Below are positions 1-7,571 of a stretch of 37,398 bases of DNA, piece after piece (within the stretch, counting starts at the first letter, position 1; every line of letters starts with the position of its first letter). The stretch is from Tannerella sp. (GTDB lineage: Bacteria > Bacteroidota > Bacteroidia > Bacteroidales > Tannerellaceae). Position numbers and translations under genes: made by a program. The stretch is taken from NCBI GenBank assembly GCA_031276175.1, contig JAISNP010000009.1:1-37398 (forward strand), given 5' to 3'. Below the pieces are notes generated by a model that worked only from the letters and a program-made list of their open reading frames with translations, was not told where the DNA came from and did no database searches.

Positions 1-636
1 GTCCTCATCGGCGCGTTTCTCGGCACCGAATCGCCGCTGACCGTTACGCAGATGCTCTGGGTCAACCTGATTATGGATACGTTTGCAGCCCTGGCGCTGG
101 CGTCGCTTCCTCCTAACGAAAAAGTGATGAACAACAAGCCGCGCAAGACGACCGACTACATCATCAGCCGGCCGATGGCCAAAGGTATTTTGGGCGTAGG
201 GTTGTTGTTTGTAGGCTTGCTGTTCGGTCTGGTGCAATACTTCAAACACTCCGAAATCGTTTCCCTGAGCAATTTCAGCATAAGGGATTTTGCGGCCAAC
301 TTCTTTAATTTCGGCGCAGGCGGCGAGTTGACGCCCTACGAACTGTCGCTCTTCTTCACGATCTTCGTGCTGCTTCAGTTTTGGAACATGTTCAACGCAA
401 AGGCGTTCATGAGCGGCAAGTCGGCCTTCGCCGCGCTTGGCCAATGCAAAGGATTCCTCGCCATTGCCGTTGTGATTCTGTTCGGTCAGTGGCTGATTGT
501 CACCGTCGGCGGCGAGATGTTTAACGTCGTGCCGCTGAAACCGCTGGACTGGGGAATCATCATCGGCGCGACGTCCGTCGTATTGTGGGCAGGCGAGATC
601 ATGAGATTGATAACGGATTCGGCAAAGAAAAGATAA
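1..636 (+). CDS. P-type calcium-transporting ATPase, C-terminal part (5' end outside window)
   Basis: The reading frame is open from base 1, so only the last 211 residues are present. They are the membrane C-terminus of a P2-type ATPase. The segment QMLWVNLIMDTFAALALA (about local residues 18-35) is the M6 helix, carrying the Asn and Asp that ligand calcium in SERCA/PMCA-type pumps. It is followed by a PP turn, a cytoplasmic loop with KPR, and four more hydrophobic helices (M7-M10). The enzyme would use ATP to export Ca2+ across the inner membrane. The catalytic DKTGT and nucleotide-binding domains lie upstream of the window, so substrate assignment rests on M6 only. It converges on nth with 22 bases between stop codons and no obvious terminator. 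Confidence 0.85.
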   Translation, partial: VLIGAFLGTESPLTVTQMLWVNLIMDTFAALALASLPPNEKVMNNKPRKTTDYIISRPMAKGILGVGLLFVGLLFGLVQYFKHSEIVSLSNFSIRDFAANFFNFGAGGELTPYELSLFFTIFVLLQFWNMFNAKAFMSGKSAFAALGQCKGFLAIAVVILFGQWLIVTVGGEMFNVVPLKPLDWGIIIGATSVVLWAGEIMRLITDSAKKR

Positions 637-658
637 TTCGGGGAATCCGGTACGCAGT

Positions 659-1309
659 TCAATGATTTGCCTGCATCTTCTCTTCATAATACTTGCACCA
701 CGGCGTCAGTCCGCACGCTTCGCACCTCGGCTTGCGGGACAGACATACGTACCTGCCGTGCAGTATCAGCCAGTGATGCGCTTTGGGGATAAGGTTTTCG
801 GGAATATGACGTACCAGTTCCCGTTCCGTAGTCAACGGCGACTTGCTGTTTTCCGTCAGCCCGATGCGGTTCGATACGCGAAACACGTGCGTATCGACCG
901 CCATGGCCGGCTTGTCGAAAACCACGGATGCCATCACGTTGGCCGTCTTTCGTCCGACGCCCGGCAGTTTCTGCAACTCGTCCGTGTCCGAAGGAATGTG
1001 GCCGCCATAGTCCGAAACGAGTTTACGCGCCATTCCTACCAGATGCTTCGCCTTGTTGTTGGGATACGATACGCTCCTGATATATTCGTACACCGTTTCG
1101 GGCGCAGCGGCAGCCAGCGCTTCGGGGGTCGGGAAGGCATCGAACAGGGCGGGCGTAATCATGTTCACCCGCTTGTCCGTACACTGGGCGGAGAGGATGA
1201 CGGCTATCAGCAACTGAAAAGCGTCCGAATAGTGCAGTTCCGTTTCCGCCACGGGCACATTCCGGCCAAACCAGTCGATGATGCCCTCGTACCGTTCTTT
1301 TTTCCGCAT
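659..1309 (-). CDS. nth: Endonuclease III (DNA glycosylase/AP lyase)
   Basis: This 216-residue protein has the usual length and layout of endonuclease III, which excises oxidised pyrimidines and nicks the abasic site in base excision repair. The helix-hairpin-helix LPGVGRKTANV (residues 115-125) carries the catalytic lysine K121, and D139 in AVDTHVFRVSNR is the conserved catalytic aspartate. The C-terminus has the four cysteines C189, C196, C199 and C205 (C-x6-C-x2-C-x5-C) that hold the [4Fe-4S] cluster. It starts 9 bases after the pheS stop on the same strand, so the two are probably cotranscribed. No oddities seen. Confidence 0.97.
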   Translation of the reverse strand: MRKKERYEGIIDWFGRNVPVAETELHYSDAFQLLIAVILSAQCTDKRVNMITPALFDAFPTPEALAAAAPETVYEYIRSVSYPNNKAKHLVGMARKLVSDYGGHIPSDTDELQKLPGVGRKTANVMASVVFDKPAMAVDTHVFRVSNRIGLTENSKSPLTTERELVRHIPENLIPKAHHWLILHGRYVCLSRKPRCEACGLTPWCKYYEEKMQANH

Positions 1310-1318
1310 GGCAACGTG

Positions 1319-2338
1319 TCAGTAGGCGGCTTCGAACTGTTTCAGGAAGCGGATGTCGTTTTCGAAAAACATGCGGATGTCCTTCACCTGATATTTCAGG
1401 TTTGTGATGCGTTCGATGCCCATCCCAAGCGCGTAGCCCGAATAAGTGCGGCTGTCTATTCCGCAGTTTTCGAGCACTTGCGGGTCTACCATTCCGCAGC
1501 CAAGAATTTCCACCCACCCGGTATGTTTGCAGAACGGGCAGCCTTTGCCCTTGCACAGGTTGCAACTGATGTCCATCTCGGCGCTCGGTTCGGTGAAGGG
1601 AAAGAACGACGGCCGCAGGCGAATATCCGTATCCGCGCCGAACATTTCCCGGGCAAAGAACATCAGCGCCTGCTTCAGGTCGGCAAACGAGACGTCCGTA
1701 TCCACGTAGAGCGCTTCCACCTGATGAAAGGCGCACAGGGCGCGGTAGGATATGGCTTCGTTGCGATATACGCGCCCGGGGCAGATGATGCGGATGGGCG
1801 GTTGCCGGCGTTCCATCACGCGCGTCTGCACCGACGAGGTATGCGTGCGGAGCAGTATGTCGGGATGATGACGGATGAAAAACGTGTCCTGCATGTCGCG
1901 CGCAGGATGGTCTTCGGCAAAGTTCAGCGACGAAAAGACGTGCCAGTCGTCCTCTATTTCAGGCCCTTCGGCAATGCTGAATCCCAGGCGCCCGAAGATG
2001 TCGCATATTTCCTTTTTCACGATGGAGAGCGGATGCCGCGTGCCGCGCGCCACGGGATAATCCGTCCGCGTCAGGTCGGGCAGGTCGCCCGCCGGCTGCG
2101 TGGCATCGAAAGCCGTCTGCAGGGCATTGATTTTATCCTGCGCCGCGCTTTTCAGTTCGTTCAGCAACATGCCCACTTCGCGCTTCCGGTCGGCGGGAAC
2201 GTTACGGAAATCGTTCATCAAAGAAGAGATCGCGCCCTTCTTGCTCAGATATTTAATTCTCAGCGCTTCCTGTTCTTCCGCGCTGTGGGCTGTGAGGTGA
2301 TTAATTTCCTCCAGCAGTGCATTAATTCGTGCAATCAT
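1319..2338 (-). CDS. pheS: Phenylalanine-tRNA ligase, alpha subunit
   Basis: This is the catalytic subunit of the alpha2-beta2 PheRS that charges tRNA-Phe. From the N-terminus there is a coiled-coil arm (MIARINALLEEINHL onwards), then the class II core: TSSVQTRVMERRQPP and PGRVYRNEAISYRALCAFHQ are motif 2, and LGMGIERITNLKYQVKDIR is motif 3. A cysteine cluster (CNLCKGKGCPFCKHTGW) sits between them. I chose the ATG at 2338. The in-frame TTG at 2365 would lie inside the predicted -7 element at 2363-2370, upstream of the likely transcription start, and family members begin with M-I-A-K/R. The beta subunit gene pheT is not in the window; in this phylum the two are commonly unlinked. Followed directly by nth. 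Confidence 0.96.
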   Translation of the reverse strand: MIARINALLEEINHLTAHSAEEQEALRIKYLSKKGAISSLMNDFRNVPADRKREVGMLLNELKSAAQDKINALQTAFDATQPAGDLPDLTRTDYPVARGTRHPLSIVKKEICDIFGRLGFSIAEGPEIEDDWHVFSSLNFAEDHPARDMQDTFFIRHHPDILLRTHTSSVQTRVMERRQPPIRIICPGRVYRNEAISYRALCAFHQVEALYVDTDVSFADLKQALMFFAREMFGADTDIRLRPSFFPFTEPSAEMDISCNLCKGKGCPFCKHTGWVEILGCGMVDPQVLENCGIDSRTYSGYALGMGIERITNLKYQVKDIRMFFENDIRFLKQFEAAY

Positions 2339-2362
2339 TTTTCTGTAATTTATTTCGGGGGA

Positions 2363-2370
2363 CAAAAATA
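2363..2370 (-). promoter_or_regulatory. Predicted -7 element for pheS-nth
   Basis: The minus strand reads TATTTTTG, a full match to TAnnTTTG. It lies 25 bases before the chosen pheS ATG. A matching -33 TTTG at the usual distance is not evident. Confidence 0.5.
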
Positions 2371-2389
2371 TAAAAAAATAATAATTTCG

Positions 2390-2397
2390 TACCTTTG
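2390..2397 (+). promoter_or_regulatory. Predicted -7 element for the CNNM/CorC gene
   Basis: TACCTTTG matches TAnnTTTG and lies 26 bases upstream of the ATG at 2424. It is divergent from the pheS promoter, and the two -7 boxes are only about 20 bases apart. No clear -33 TTTG. Confidence 0.55.
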
Positions 2398-2423
2398 CCT
2401 GTCAAAATAAGGTTTATTCCCGA

Positions 2424-3692
2424 ATGGAAATATTGCTAATTCTCGGACTGATTCTGCTTAACGGCCTTTTGTCCATGTCTGAAATCTCCTTGATTTCAGC
2501 ACGTAAGGCACGTCTTGAAATTGAGTTGAAAAAAAAGAAGCGTGCCGCGCAAACGGCGCTGGATCTTGCCGGCAATCCCGATAAATTTCTTTCGACCATA
2601 CAGATCGGCATTACGCTGACGGGGATATTGACGGGATTGTTTTCGGGCGAAGCTTTTGCGACCGATCTTGCGCTGCTGTTCGACCGGATTCCGTGGCTTT
2701 CGCCCTATGCGCTGACGGTTTCGAAGTTCATCATCGTTGTGGTAGTGACGTATCTGACGCTGGTGCTGGGCGAACTGGTGCCCAAACGCATCGGAATGGG
2801 TTTTGCGGAAAAGGTTGCCATGCTGGCGGCCAGACCGATGAACGTGCTGTCGACCATCGCTTCGCCGTTTGTCTGGGCGCTGTCGAAGAGTACGTCGATG
2901 ATGGTAAAACTGCTGGGTCTCGACCGTACGGAAGACAGTAAGGTGACGGAGGAGGAAATCAAAGCCATCGTGCAGGAAGGTTTTGACGACGGCGAGGTGC
3001 AGGAAGTGGAGCAGGACATCGTAGAACGTGTCTTTACGCTGGGCGACCGCGACGCCGGCTCGATTATGACCCACAAGAGCGACGTGGTATGGATGGATAT
3101 CGACGACAGCCGCGAAACGGTTCGCGAGCGGGTGAAGAAAAACCTGTTCAACGTGTATCCCGTTGCGTCGGAGAAGTTCGACAACATCGTGGGCGTCGTT
3201 TACCTTAAAGATTTGTTCGGACGCATCGACGCACCGGACTTCACCCTGTCGCAGGTAATGCGTCCCGCCCAGTTCGTGCCCGAAGACCAGAGCGTGTACA
3301 ATACGCTGGAACAGTTCAGAAAGGCGCGCGTCAAATACGGACTGGTCACGGACGAGTTCGGGGGGATACAGGGCATCGTTACCCTGACCGACATCATGGA
3401 GGCGCTCATCGGGCAGGTGCTCGAGAGCGACGAGGAGCCGGAAATCAGGGAACGCGCCGGCGGAGGATGGCTGGTAGACGGACAGTATTCGTTCTACGAT
3501 TTCCTTGAATATTTCGATATGGAAGACCTGTATGCCGAAAACGACTACAATACGTTGAGCGGACTGATTCTTGATATATTAAAGAGCGTTCCCCGGACAG
3601 GCGATACCCTCGTATGGCAGGATTTCAGGTTTGAAATCGTCGATATGGACAAGGCGCGCATAGACAAGGTGCTTGTCAGAAAAATACGTTGA
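2424..3692 (+). CDS. CNNM/CorC-HlyC family membrane protein with CBS pair
   Basis: 422 residues with the standard order of this family. An N-terminal DUF21/CNNM membrane domain (residues 1 to about 150, with helices at 3-20, 55-80, 90-115 and 130-150) is followed by the linker motif TEEEIKAIVQEG, a CBS pair (about 205-330, with VYPVASEKFDNIVGVVYLKDL and YGLVTDEFGGIQGIVTLTDI) and a C-terminal CorC/HlyC domain ending VLVRKIR. Such proteins are annotated as hemolysins, but the better supported role is magnesium/cobalt or sodium-coupled divalent cation transport at the inner membrane, with the CBS pair sensing nucleotides. The GldE gliding protein belongs to the same superfamily; nothing here distinguishes it. 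The gene is monocistronic. A small hairpin and then the 23-bp palindrome array follow its stop. Confidence 0.9.
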   Translation: MEILLILGLILLNGLLSMSEISLISARKARLEIELKKKKRAAQTALDLAGNPDKFLSTIQIGITLTGILTGLFSGEAFATDLALLFDRIPWLSPYALTVSKFIIVVVVTYLTLVLGELVPKRIGMGFAEKVAMLAARPMNVLSTIASPFVWALSKSTSMMVKLLGLDRTEDSKVTEEEIKAIVQEGFDDGEVQEVEQDIVERVFTLGDRDAGSIMTHKSDVVWMDIDDSRETVRERVKKNLFNVYPVASEKFDNIVGVVYLKDLFGRIDAPDFTLSQVMRPAQFVPEDQSVYNTLEQFRKARVKYGLVTDEFGGIQGIVTLTDIMEALIGQVLESDEEPEIRERAGGGWLVDGQYSFYDFLEYFDMEDLYAENDYNTLSGLILDILKSVPRTGDTLVWQDFRFEIVDMDKARIDKVLVRKIR

Positions 3693-3730
3693 ACGGAAGG
3701 GCATTGTCTCTCCCGGAATTAACTCCCCCG

Positions 3731-3745
3731 CTGCCTGAAAGGCAG
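3731..3745 (+). terminator. Small hairpin downstream of the CNNM/CorC gene
   Basis: CTGCCT-GAA-AGGCAG is a perfect 6-bp stem 39 bases after the stop codon. It is followed by TACTTCCCCCC rather than a T run, so termination is only a suggestion. Confidence 0.3.
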
Positions 3746-3775
3746 TACTTCCCCCCGCAAAATTATACCGCCCGT

Positions 3776-4097
3776 CGGTGCGATGTGTTCGCATCGCTCG
3801 GTGCGATGTGTTCGCATCGCTCGGTGCGATGTGTTCGCATCGCTCGGTGCGATATGTTCGCATCGCTCGGTGCGATGTGTTCGCATCGCTCGGTGCGATG
3901 TATTCGCATCGTTCGGTGCGATGTGTTCGCATCGTTCGGTACGATGTGTTCGCATCGCTCGGTGCGATGTGTTCGCATCGTTCGGTGCGACGCGTTCGCA
4001 TCGCTCGGTGCGATGTGTTCGCATCGCTCGGTGCGATGTGTTCGCATCGCTCGGTACGATGTGTTCGCATCGCTCGGTGCGATTGCTCCGTCCGATG
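3776..4097. repeat. Tandem array 1: 13 copies of a 23-bp palindromic unit plus a decayed 14th
   Basis: Each unit is an 18-base near-palindrome, GCGATGTGTTCGCATCGC, plus the 5-base spacer TCGGT. The outer six bases of each side pair perfectly (GCGATG/CATCGC). Thirteen full copies run without any indel from 3776 to 4074, and a fourteenth (4075-4097) starts normally and then diverges. All differences among full copies are transitions: G to A in the units at 3845, 3891, 3937 and 4052; C to T in the units at 3891, 3914 and 3960; two T to C in the unit at 3983. The unit has no stop codon in any of six phases, so long open frames cross the array on both strands. The array lies between the CNNM gene and the tetR promoter. 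Confidence 0.97.
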
Positions 4098-4264
4098 CAA
4101 GACCCCGAATGGCGCCGCCGTGTTAAATTGGAAAAAGGCACGGGGGTAACGGCGGGGTGCGAAGGGCGCAATTGTGTTTTTACCAGCCCATATGCCGCTT
4201 TGCGGCTTAAAAAGTTGCGAAAAACATATCGGTCTTTATGTTTTGACTAATAATGTAACAAATG

Positions 4265-4286
4265 ATACCAACGTGGTATACTATAC
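4265..4286. promoter_or_regulatory. Candidate operator upstream of the TetR gene
   Basis: Two palindromes overlap. ATACCA-ACG-TGGTAT (4265-4279) has perfect 6-base arms, and GTATA-C-TATAC (4276-4286) has perfect 5-base arms. They occupy the -33 to -20 zone of the promoter whose -7 box is at 4293-4300, the usual place for a TetR autorepression site. Binding by the adjacent regulator is inferred. Confidence 0.5.
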
Positions 4287-4292
4287 GGTGCC

Positions 4293-4300
4293 TACCTTTG
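4293..4300 (+). promoter_or_regulatory. Predicted -7 element for tetR
   Basis: TACCTTTG matches TAnnTTTG and lies 23 bases before the ATG at 4324. The expected -33 position is occupied by the operator-like palindromes rather than TTTG. Confidence 0.55.
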
Positions 4301-4323
4301 CGGCGATGTTTTGACAATGAAGC

Positions 4324-4956
4324 ATGTTTAAGGAGCAAATCATATCTACCGCGAAACGCCTTTTCTCCGGAAACGGGATACGGAAAGTGAGCATGAGCGA
4401 CATCGCCGAAGGGGCGGGCGTGTCGAAACGTACGCTCTACGAATCGTTCGAAAACAAGGAGGCGCTGCTCGTTGAGATACTGCGTGAAGATTTTTTGCGC
4501 ATATATACCTGCTTGGACGAACCGGACACGGGGACGAATACGGCGCTCGACATCATCCTGCACTTCAACAGGGAGTTGCAGATCAATTCGGTTTGCGACG
4601 CTTTTTACAAAGACATTGTCCACTATCCTGCCGCCATGGCCGCACAGGCGGCAAACAAAAAGGCGATGCTGGACAGGATGATGTCGCTGTTGAAACGCGG
4701 GGTGGACGAAGGCGTTTTCCTGCCGGAAATCAACTACGACATGATTGCCCTCATGATAAGGGAACATGCGAAGATGCTGCCCCCGCCCGAAATATTCGAA
4801 AAATATACGCACGAGGAAGTGCACAATACCTTCTTCCTGCTCTTCATCAGGGGGATATGTACCGACAACGGGCGCAGAATCCTCAAGCAGTACATCGTGA
4901 AAGGGTACTACATCACCCCCACGCACCGGCCTTTCGATAAATACGTACCGGCGTGA
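4324..4956 (+). CDS. TetR/AcrR family transcriptional regulator
   Basis: 210 residues. The N-terminal TetR DNA-binding domain covers about residues 1-50, with the helix-turn-helix MSDIAEGAGVSKRTLYESF (24-42) and the following NKEALL. The rest is a variable ligand-binding and dimerisation domain of the normal TetR length. The ATG at 4324 is used because the nearby ATG at 4317 is closed by a stop after four codons. Its position upstream of an RND efflux operon is the common arrangement in which the regulator represses the pump until a substrate binds. Here an unrelated lipoprotein gene lies between regulator and pump, so that link is inferred from context. Overlapping palindromes in its own promoter suggest autoregulation. 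Confidence 0.9.
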   Translation: MFKEQIISTAKRLFSGNGIRKVSMSDIAEGAGVSKRTLYESFENKEALLVEILREDFLRIYTCLDEPDTGTNTALDIILHFNRELQINSVCDAFYKDIVHYPAAMAAQAANKKAMLDRMMSLLKRGVDEGVFLPEINYDMIALMIREHAKMLPPPEIFEKYTHEEVHNTFFLLFIRGICTDNGRRILKQYIVKGYYITPTHRPFDKYVPA

Positions 4957-4998
4957 AAGTGATTGGAGAAAATTAATGCGATTGAAACAATTAACAAA

Positions 4999-6162
4999 AT
5001 GAAGATAGTAAACAGTATTTTGATGATTTCCCTGTTATTAACGGCAGGATGCAGAGGAAATAAGCAGTCAGCAGATGATATGATCACAGTTGATGTTACG
5101 AAAAGTTACTCATCCAAAAAGGAACTGATTCTTCAGGATTTTATGGATGTGGAATACATTGCGTTGGAAACAAACAGTGATTTTGTTAATCAGGGATTTG
5201 TGCAGGCTATAGGCAAAGAAGTCATATTAGTAAAAAACTATATAAATGACGGTGATATTTTTGTTTATGATCGGACCGGAAAAGCCATCCGTAAGATAAA
5301 CCGTAAAGGGCAAGGGGGAGAAGAATACATATCTTGCAGAAGTATTACACTGGATGAAGACAACAATGAAATGTTTATAAACGATCACTATGCAAGAAAA
5401 ATACAGGTCTATGATTTGGAGGGACATTTTAAACGAAGCCTTAAACAAAAGCAGGAAGGCGGAACCCAGTTTTATTTGGATATATTTAATTATGACCAAG
5501 ATAATCTGATTTGCTACGATGAGATCAATGAAGAGATACCATTCCTTCTCGTATCGAAGCAGGATGGGAGCATAACCAAAGAGATTAAAACTCCATTTAA
5601 AGAGAAAAAACTCTTTTTTCAAGTCTTAAGAAGTGAAGAAGGGACAAGAGCTGCCGGGCCGGATGATTACTGTAGAATAACCCCATTCAATGGCAGTTGG
5701 ATTCTATTAGAGCCATCATCTGATACGATCTACACTTTAATGCCCGATTACAGTTTGCGTCCGTTTATTGCGCGAACACCACCTGTCCACACCATGAATC
5801 CGGAAATTTACTTGATTTTGAGATTGGTTTCCGACCGCTATTATTTTATGGAAGCCATAAAGAATGAATATGATTTTGATCAAGAAAAAGGTTTTCCGAA
5901 AACATACCTCGTATACGATACACAGGAAAAGGACTTTTTTAGGTATATCATATACAATGGTGATTATTCCGACAAAGAAGAAATCTACATGGTTAGACTG
6001 ACTCCTGTAAATCAGGAAGGCGAATCATGGGCGCCTGTGGATGCTTTCAGACTTTGCGAAGACTATAAAAAAGGAAAGCTGAAAGGCAAACTGAAAGAAA
6101 TTGCTGCAACCTTAGATGAGGATTCGAATCCGGTAATTATGTTGGTCAAGCACAAGAAATAA
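4999..6162 (+). CDS. Six-bladed beta-propeller lipoprotein (AT-rich, possibly acquired)
   Basis: 387 residues from the ATG at 4999. The upstream in-frame TTG at 4963 would add 12 residues in front of an otherwise ideal lipoprotein signal MKIVNSILMISLLLTAGC, with lipobox LTAG-C and C18. The mature part reads as repeated propeller blades: VEYIALETNSDF, DIFVYDRTGKAIRKINRKGQ, SITLDEDNNEMFINDH and KIQVYDLEGHFKRSL are typical of the six-bladed beta-propeller lipoproteins common in Bacteroidales. These are predicted to be exported and membrane-anchored; their function is mostly unknown. The gene is visibly AT-richer than tetR and tolC on either side and has AAA/AAT/ATA-rich codon use, suggesting a different origin. 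It is codirectional, 42 bases after tetR and 27 before tolC, so it may be cotranscribed with the pump. Confidence 0.8.
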   Translation: MKIVNSILMISLLLTAGCRGNKQSADDMITVDVTKSYSSKKELILQDFMDVEYIALETNSDFVNQGFVQAIGKEVILVKNYINDGDIFVYDRTGKAIRKINRKGQGGEEYISCRSITLDEDNNEMFINDHYARKIQVYDLEGHFKRSLKQKQEGGTQFYLDIFNYDQDNLICYDEINEEIPFLLVSKQDGSITKEIKTPFKEKKLFFQVLRSEEGTRAAGPDDYCRITPFNGSWILLEPSSDTIYTLMPDYSLRPFIARTPPVHTMNPEIYLILRLVSDRYYFMEAIKNEYDFDQEKGFPKTYLVYDTQEKDFFRYIIYNGDYSDKEEIYMVRLTPVNQEGESWAPVDAFRLCEDYKKGKLKGKLKEIAATLDEDSNPVIMLVKHKK

Positions 6163-6189
6163 TGCTTAATATATTATAGAAACAGAAAA

Positions 6190-7557
6190 ATGACACGAAT
6201 ATTCAACAGAAAAATGTGGGGATTCATGGCGATGACTCTCCTCTGCACGCAGGGCGCCGTCGCGATGGAAACAGGCGATTCGCCGGGCACGAACCGGGAA
6301 GCGATAAGAATCAACCTGTCGCAGGCAATCGACATTGCCCTGTCCGACAACCCCGTGATTAAGGTGGCCGACCGCGAAATCGCGCTGAAGAAGGAGTCGA
6401 ACCGGGAAGCCTACGCAGGCCTCTTCCCCGACATATCCGCCACGGGCGGTTACAGCCGTACGCTTAAAAAGCAAACGGTGGTGATGGAGTTCGGCGGCGA
6501 GAGCCAGACGATTCAGATGGGTATCGACAACTCGTACAACGGCGGCTTCGTCGTCAGTCTGCCCGTCTTCGCACCGGCGCTCTACAAAAGCATCCGGCTG
6601 ACGCAAACCGACGTGACGCTGGCCGTCGAAAAATCGCGCGCCTCACGCCTCGACATGATCAATCAGGTCACGAAAGCCTACTACCAGCTCCTGCTCGCTC
6701 AGGACGGCTACGAAGTCTTGCAGCAGAGTTTCCGTCAGGCCGAAGCCAATTTCGACGTCGTAAACGAGATGTACCGGCAGGGAATGGTGAGCGAATACGA
6801 TAAAATCCGCTCCGAAGTGCAGGTACGAAGCCTCAAGCCCAACGTCGTTTCGGCCGAAAACGGCGTGAAGCTGGCCAAACTCCAGCTGAAAGTACTGATG
6901 GGGCTTGAAAAAGACGCGGAAATCGAAGTCGAAGGAAACCTGAAAGACTACGAAACCGAACTGTTTGCCCGCGAAACGGCCGACAGGTCGCTCTCGCTGG
7001 AAAACAACAGCGAGTTGAAACAAATCGACCTCAATGCGGAAATGCTGTTCCTGAACAGGAAGTTGCAGGAAACGAATTTCATGCCCACGGTCAGCGCATC
7101 GTTCAACTACATATACACCTCGTTGAGCAACCACTTCAGGATACGGGATTACAACTGGTTCCCTTACTCCACTGCCGGCCTTACGCTGACCGTTCCCCTG
7201 TTCAGGGCAAGCAACTTCCCCAAGCTGCGAAAAACGCAGATACAAATACAACAGCTGGAGGAAACGCGACTGAACACGGAACGGATGCTGCAAATGCAGA
7301 TAGCCGGCTGCCTGAACAGCATGAGCGCCGGCACCGAACAGATCGCCAGCAACAGAGAAAGCATCCTTCAGGCGGAAAAAGGACGTCTGATTGCGCAAAA
7401 ACGCTACGAAGTGGGCAAAGGCACCATCATCGAACTGAACGATTCGGAAGTGGCGCTTACGCAGGCACGGCTCGTGTACAATCAATCCATTTACGACTAC
7501 CTGACCGCCAAGGCAGACCTTGACAAGGTATTGGGCAGTGAAGAAAGAATCAAATAA
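6190..7557 (+). CDS. TolC-family outer membrane efflux protein (RND pump)
   Basis: 455 residues. The signal peptide is MTRIFNRKMWGFMAMTLLCTQGAVA. Two outer membrane efflux protein repeats follow: LSQAIDIALSDNPVIKVADRE opens the first, and the second half holds the second beta-barrel insertion (NYIYTSLSNHF) and a long helix ending IIELNDSEVALTQARLVYNQ. Long amphipathic helices match the periplasmic tunnel of TolC-like trimers. It would form the exit duct for the adaptor and RND transporter encoded just downstream; the gap to the adaptor gene is only 14 bases. Length and layout are normal. Confidence 0.93.
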   Translation: MTRIFNRKMWGFMAMTLLCTQGAVAMETGDSPGTNREAIRINLSQAIDIALSDNPVIKVADREIALKKESNREAYAGLFPDISATGGYSRTLKKQTVVMEFGGESQTIQMGIDNSYNGGFVVSLPVFAPALYKSIRLTQTDVTLAVEKSRASRLDMINQVTKAYYQLLLAQDGYEVLQQSFRQAEANFDVVNEMYRQGMVSEYDKIRSEVQVRSLKPNVVSAENGVKLAKLQLKVLMGLEKDAEIEVEGNLKDYETELFARETADRSLSLENNSELKQIDLNAEMLFLNRKLQETNFMPTVSASFNYIYTSLSNHFRIRDYNWFPYSTAGLTLTVPLFRASNFPKLRKTQIQIQQLEETRLNTERMLQMQIAGCLNSMSAGTEQIASNRESILQAEKGRLIAQKRYEVGKGTIIELNDSEVALTQARLVYNQSIYDYLTAKADLDKVLGSEERIK

Positions 7558-7571
7558 AAACGTTACATACA

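Larger units (their letters stand above)
3693..4323. other. 631-bp intergenic region holding array 1
   Basis: Apart from the small hairpin at 3731-3745, array 1 and the tetR control region, the space from 4098 to 4260 has no recognisable gene. It contains a short GCCGC-TTT-GCGGC hairpin at 4194-4206 followed by TTAAAAAG. Confidence 0.6.

Noticed and set aside
662..2410. A 582-residue plus-strand frame over nth and pheS
   Set aside because: Shadow of two well-identified minus-strand genes with strong motifs.
3579..4250. Six long overlapping open frames on both strands with Cys/Arg/His-rich 23-residue repeats
   Set aside because: They are the forced translations of the stop-free 23-bp array; none has a promoter or unique domain, and they overlap each other in all phases.
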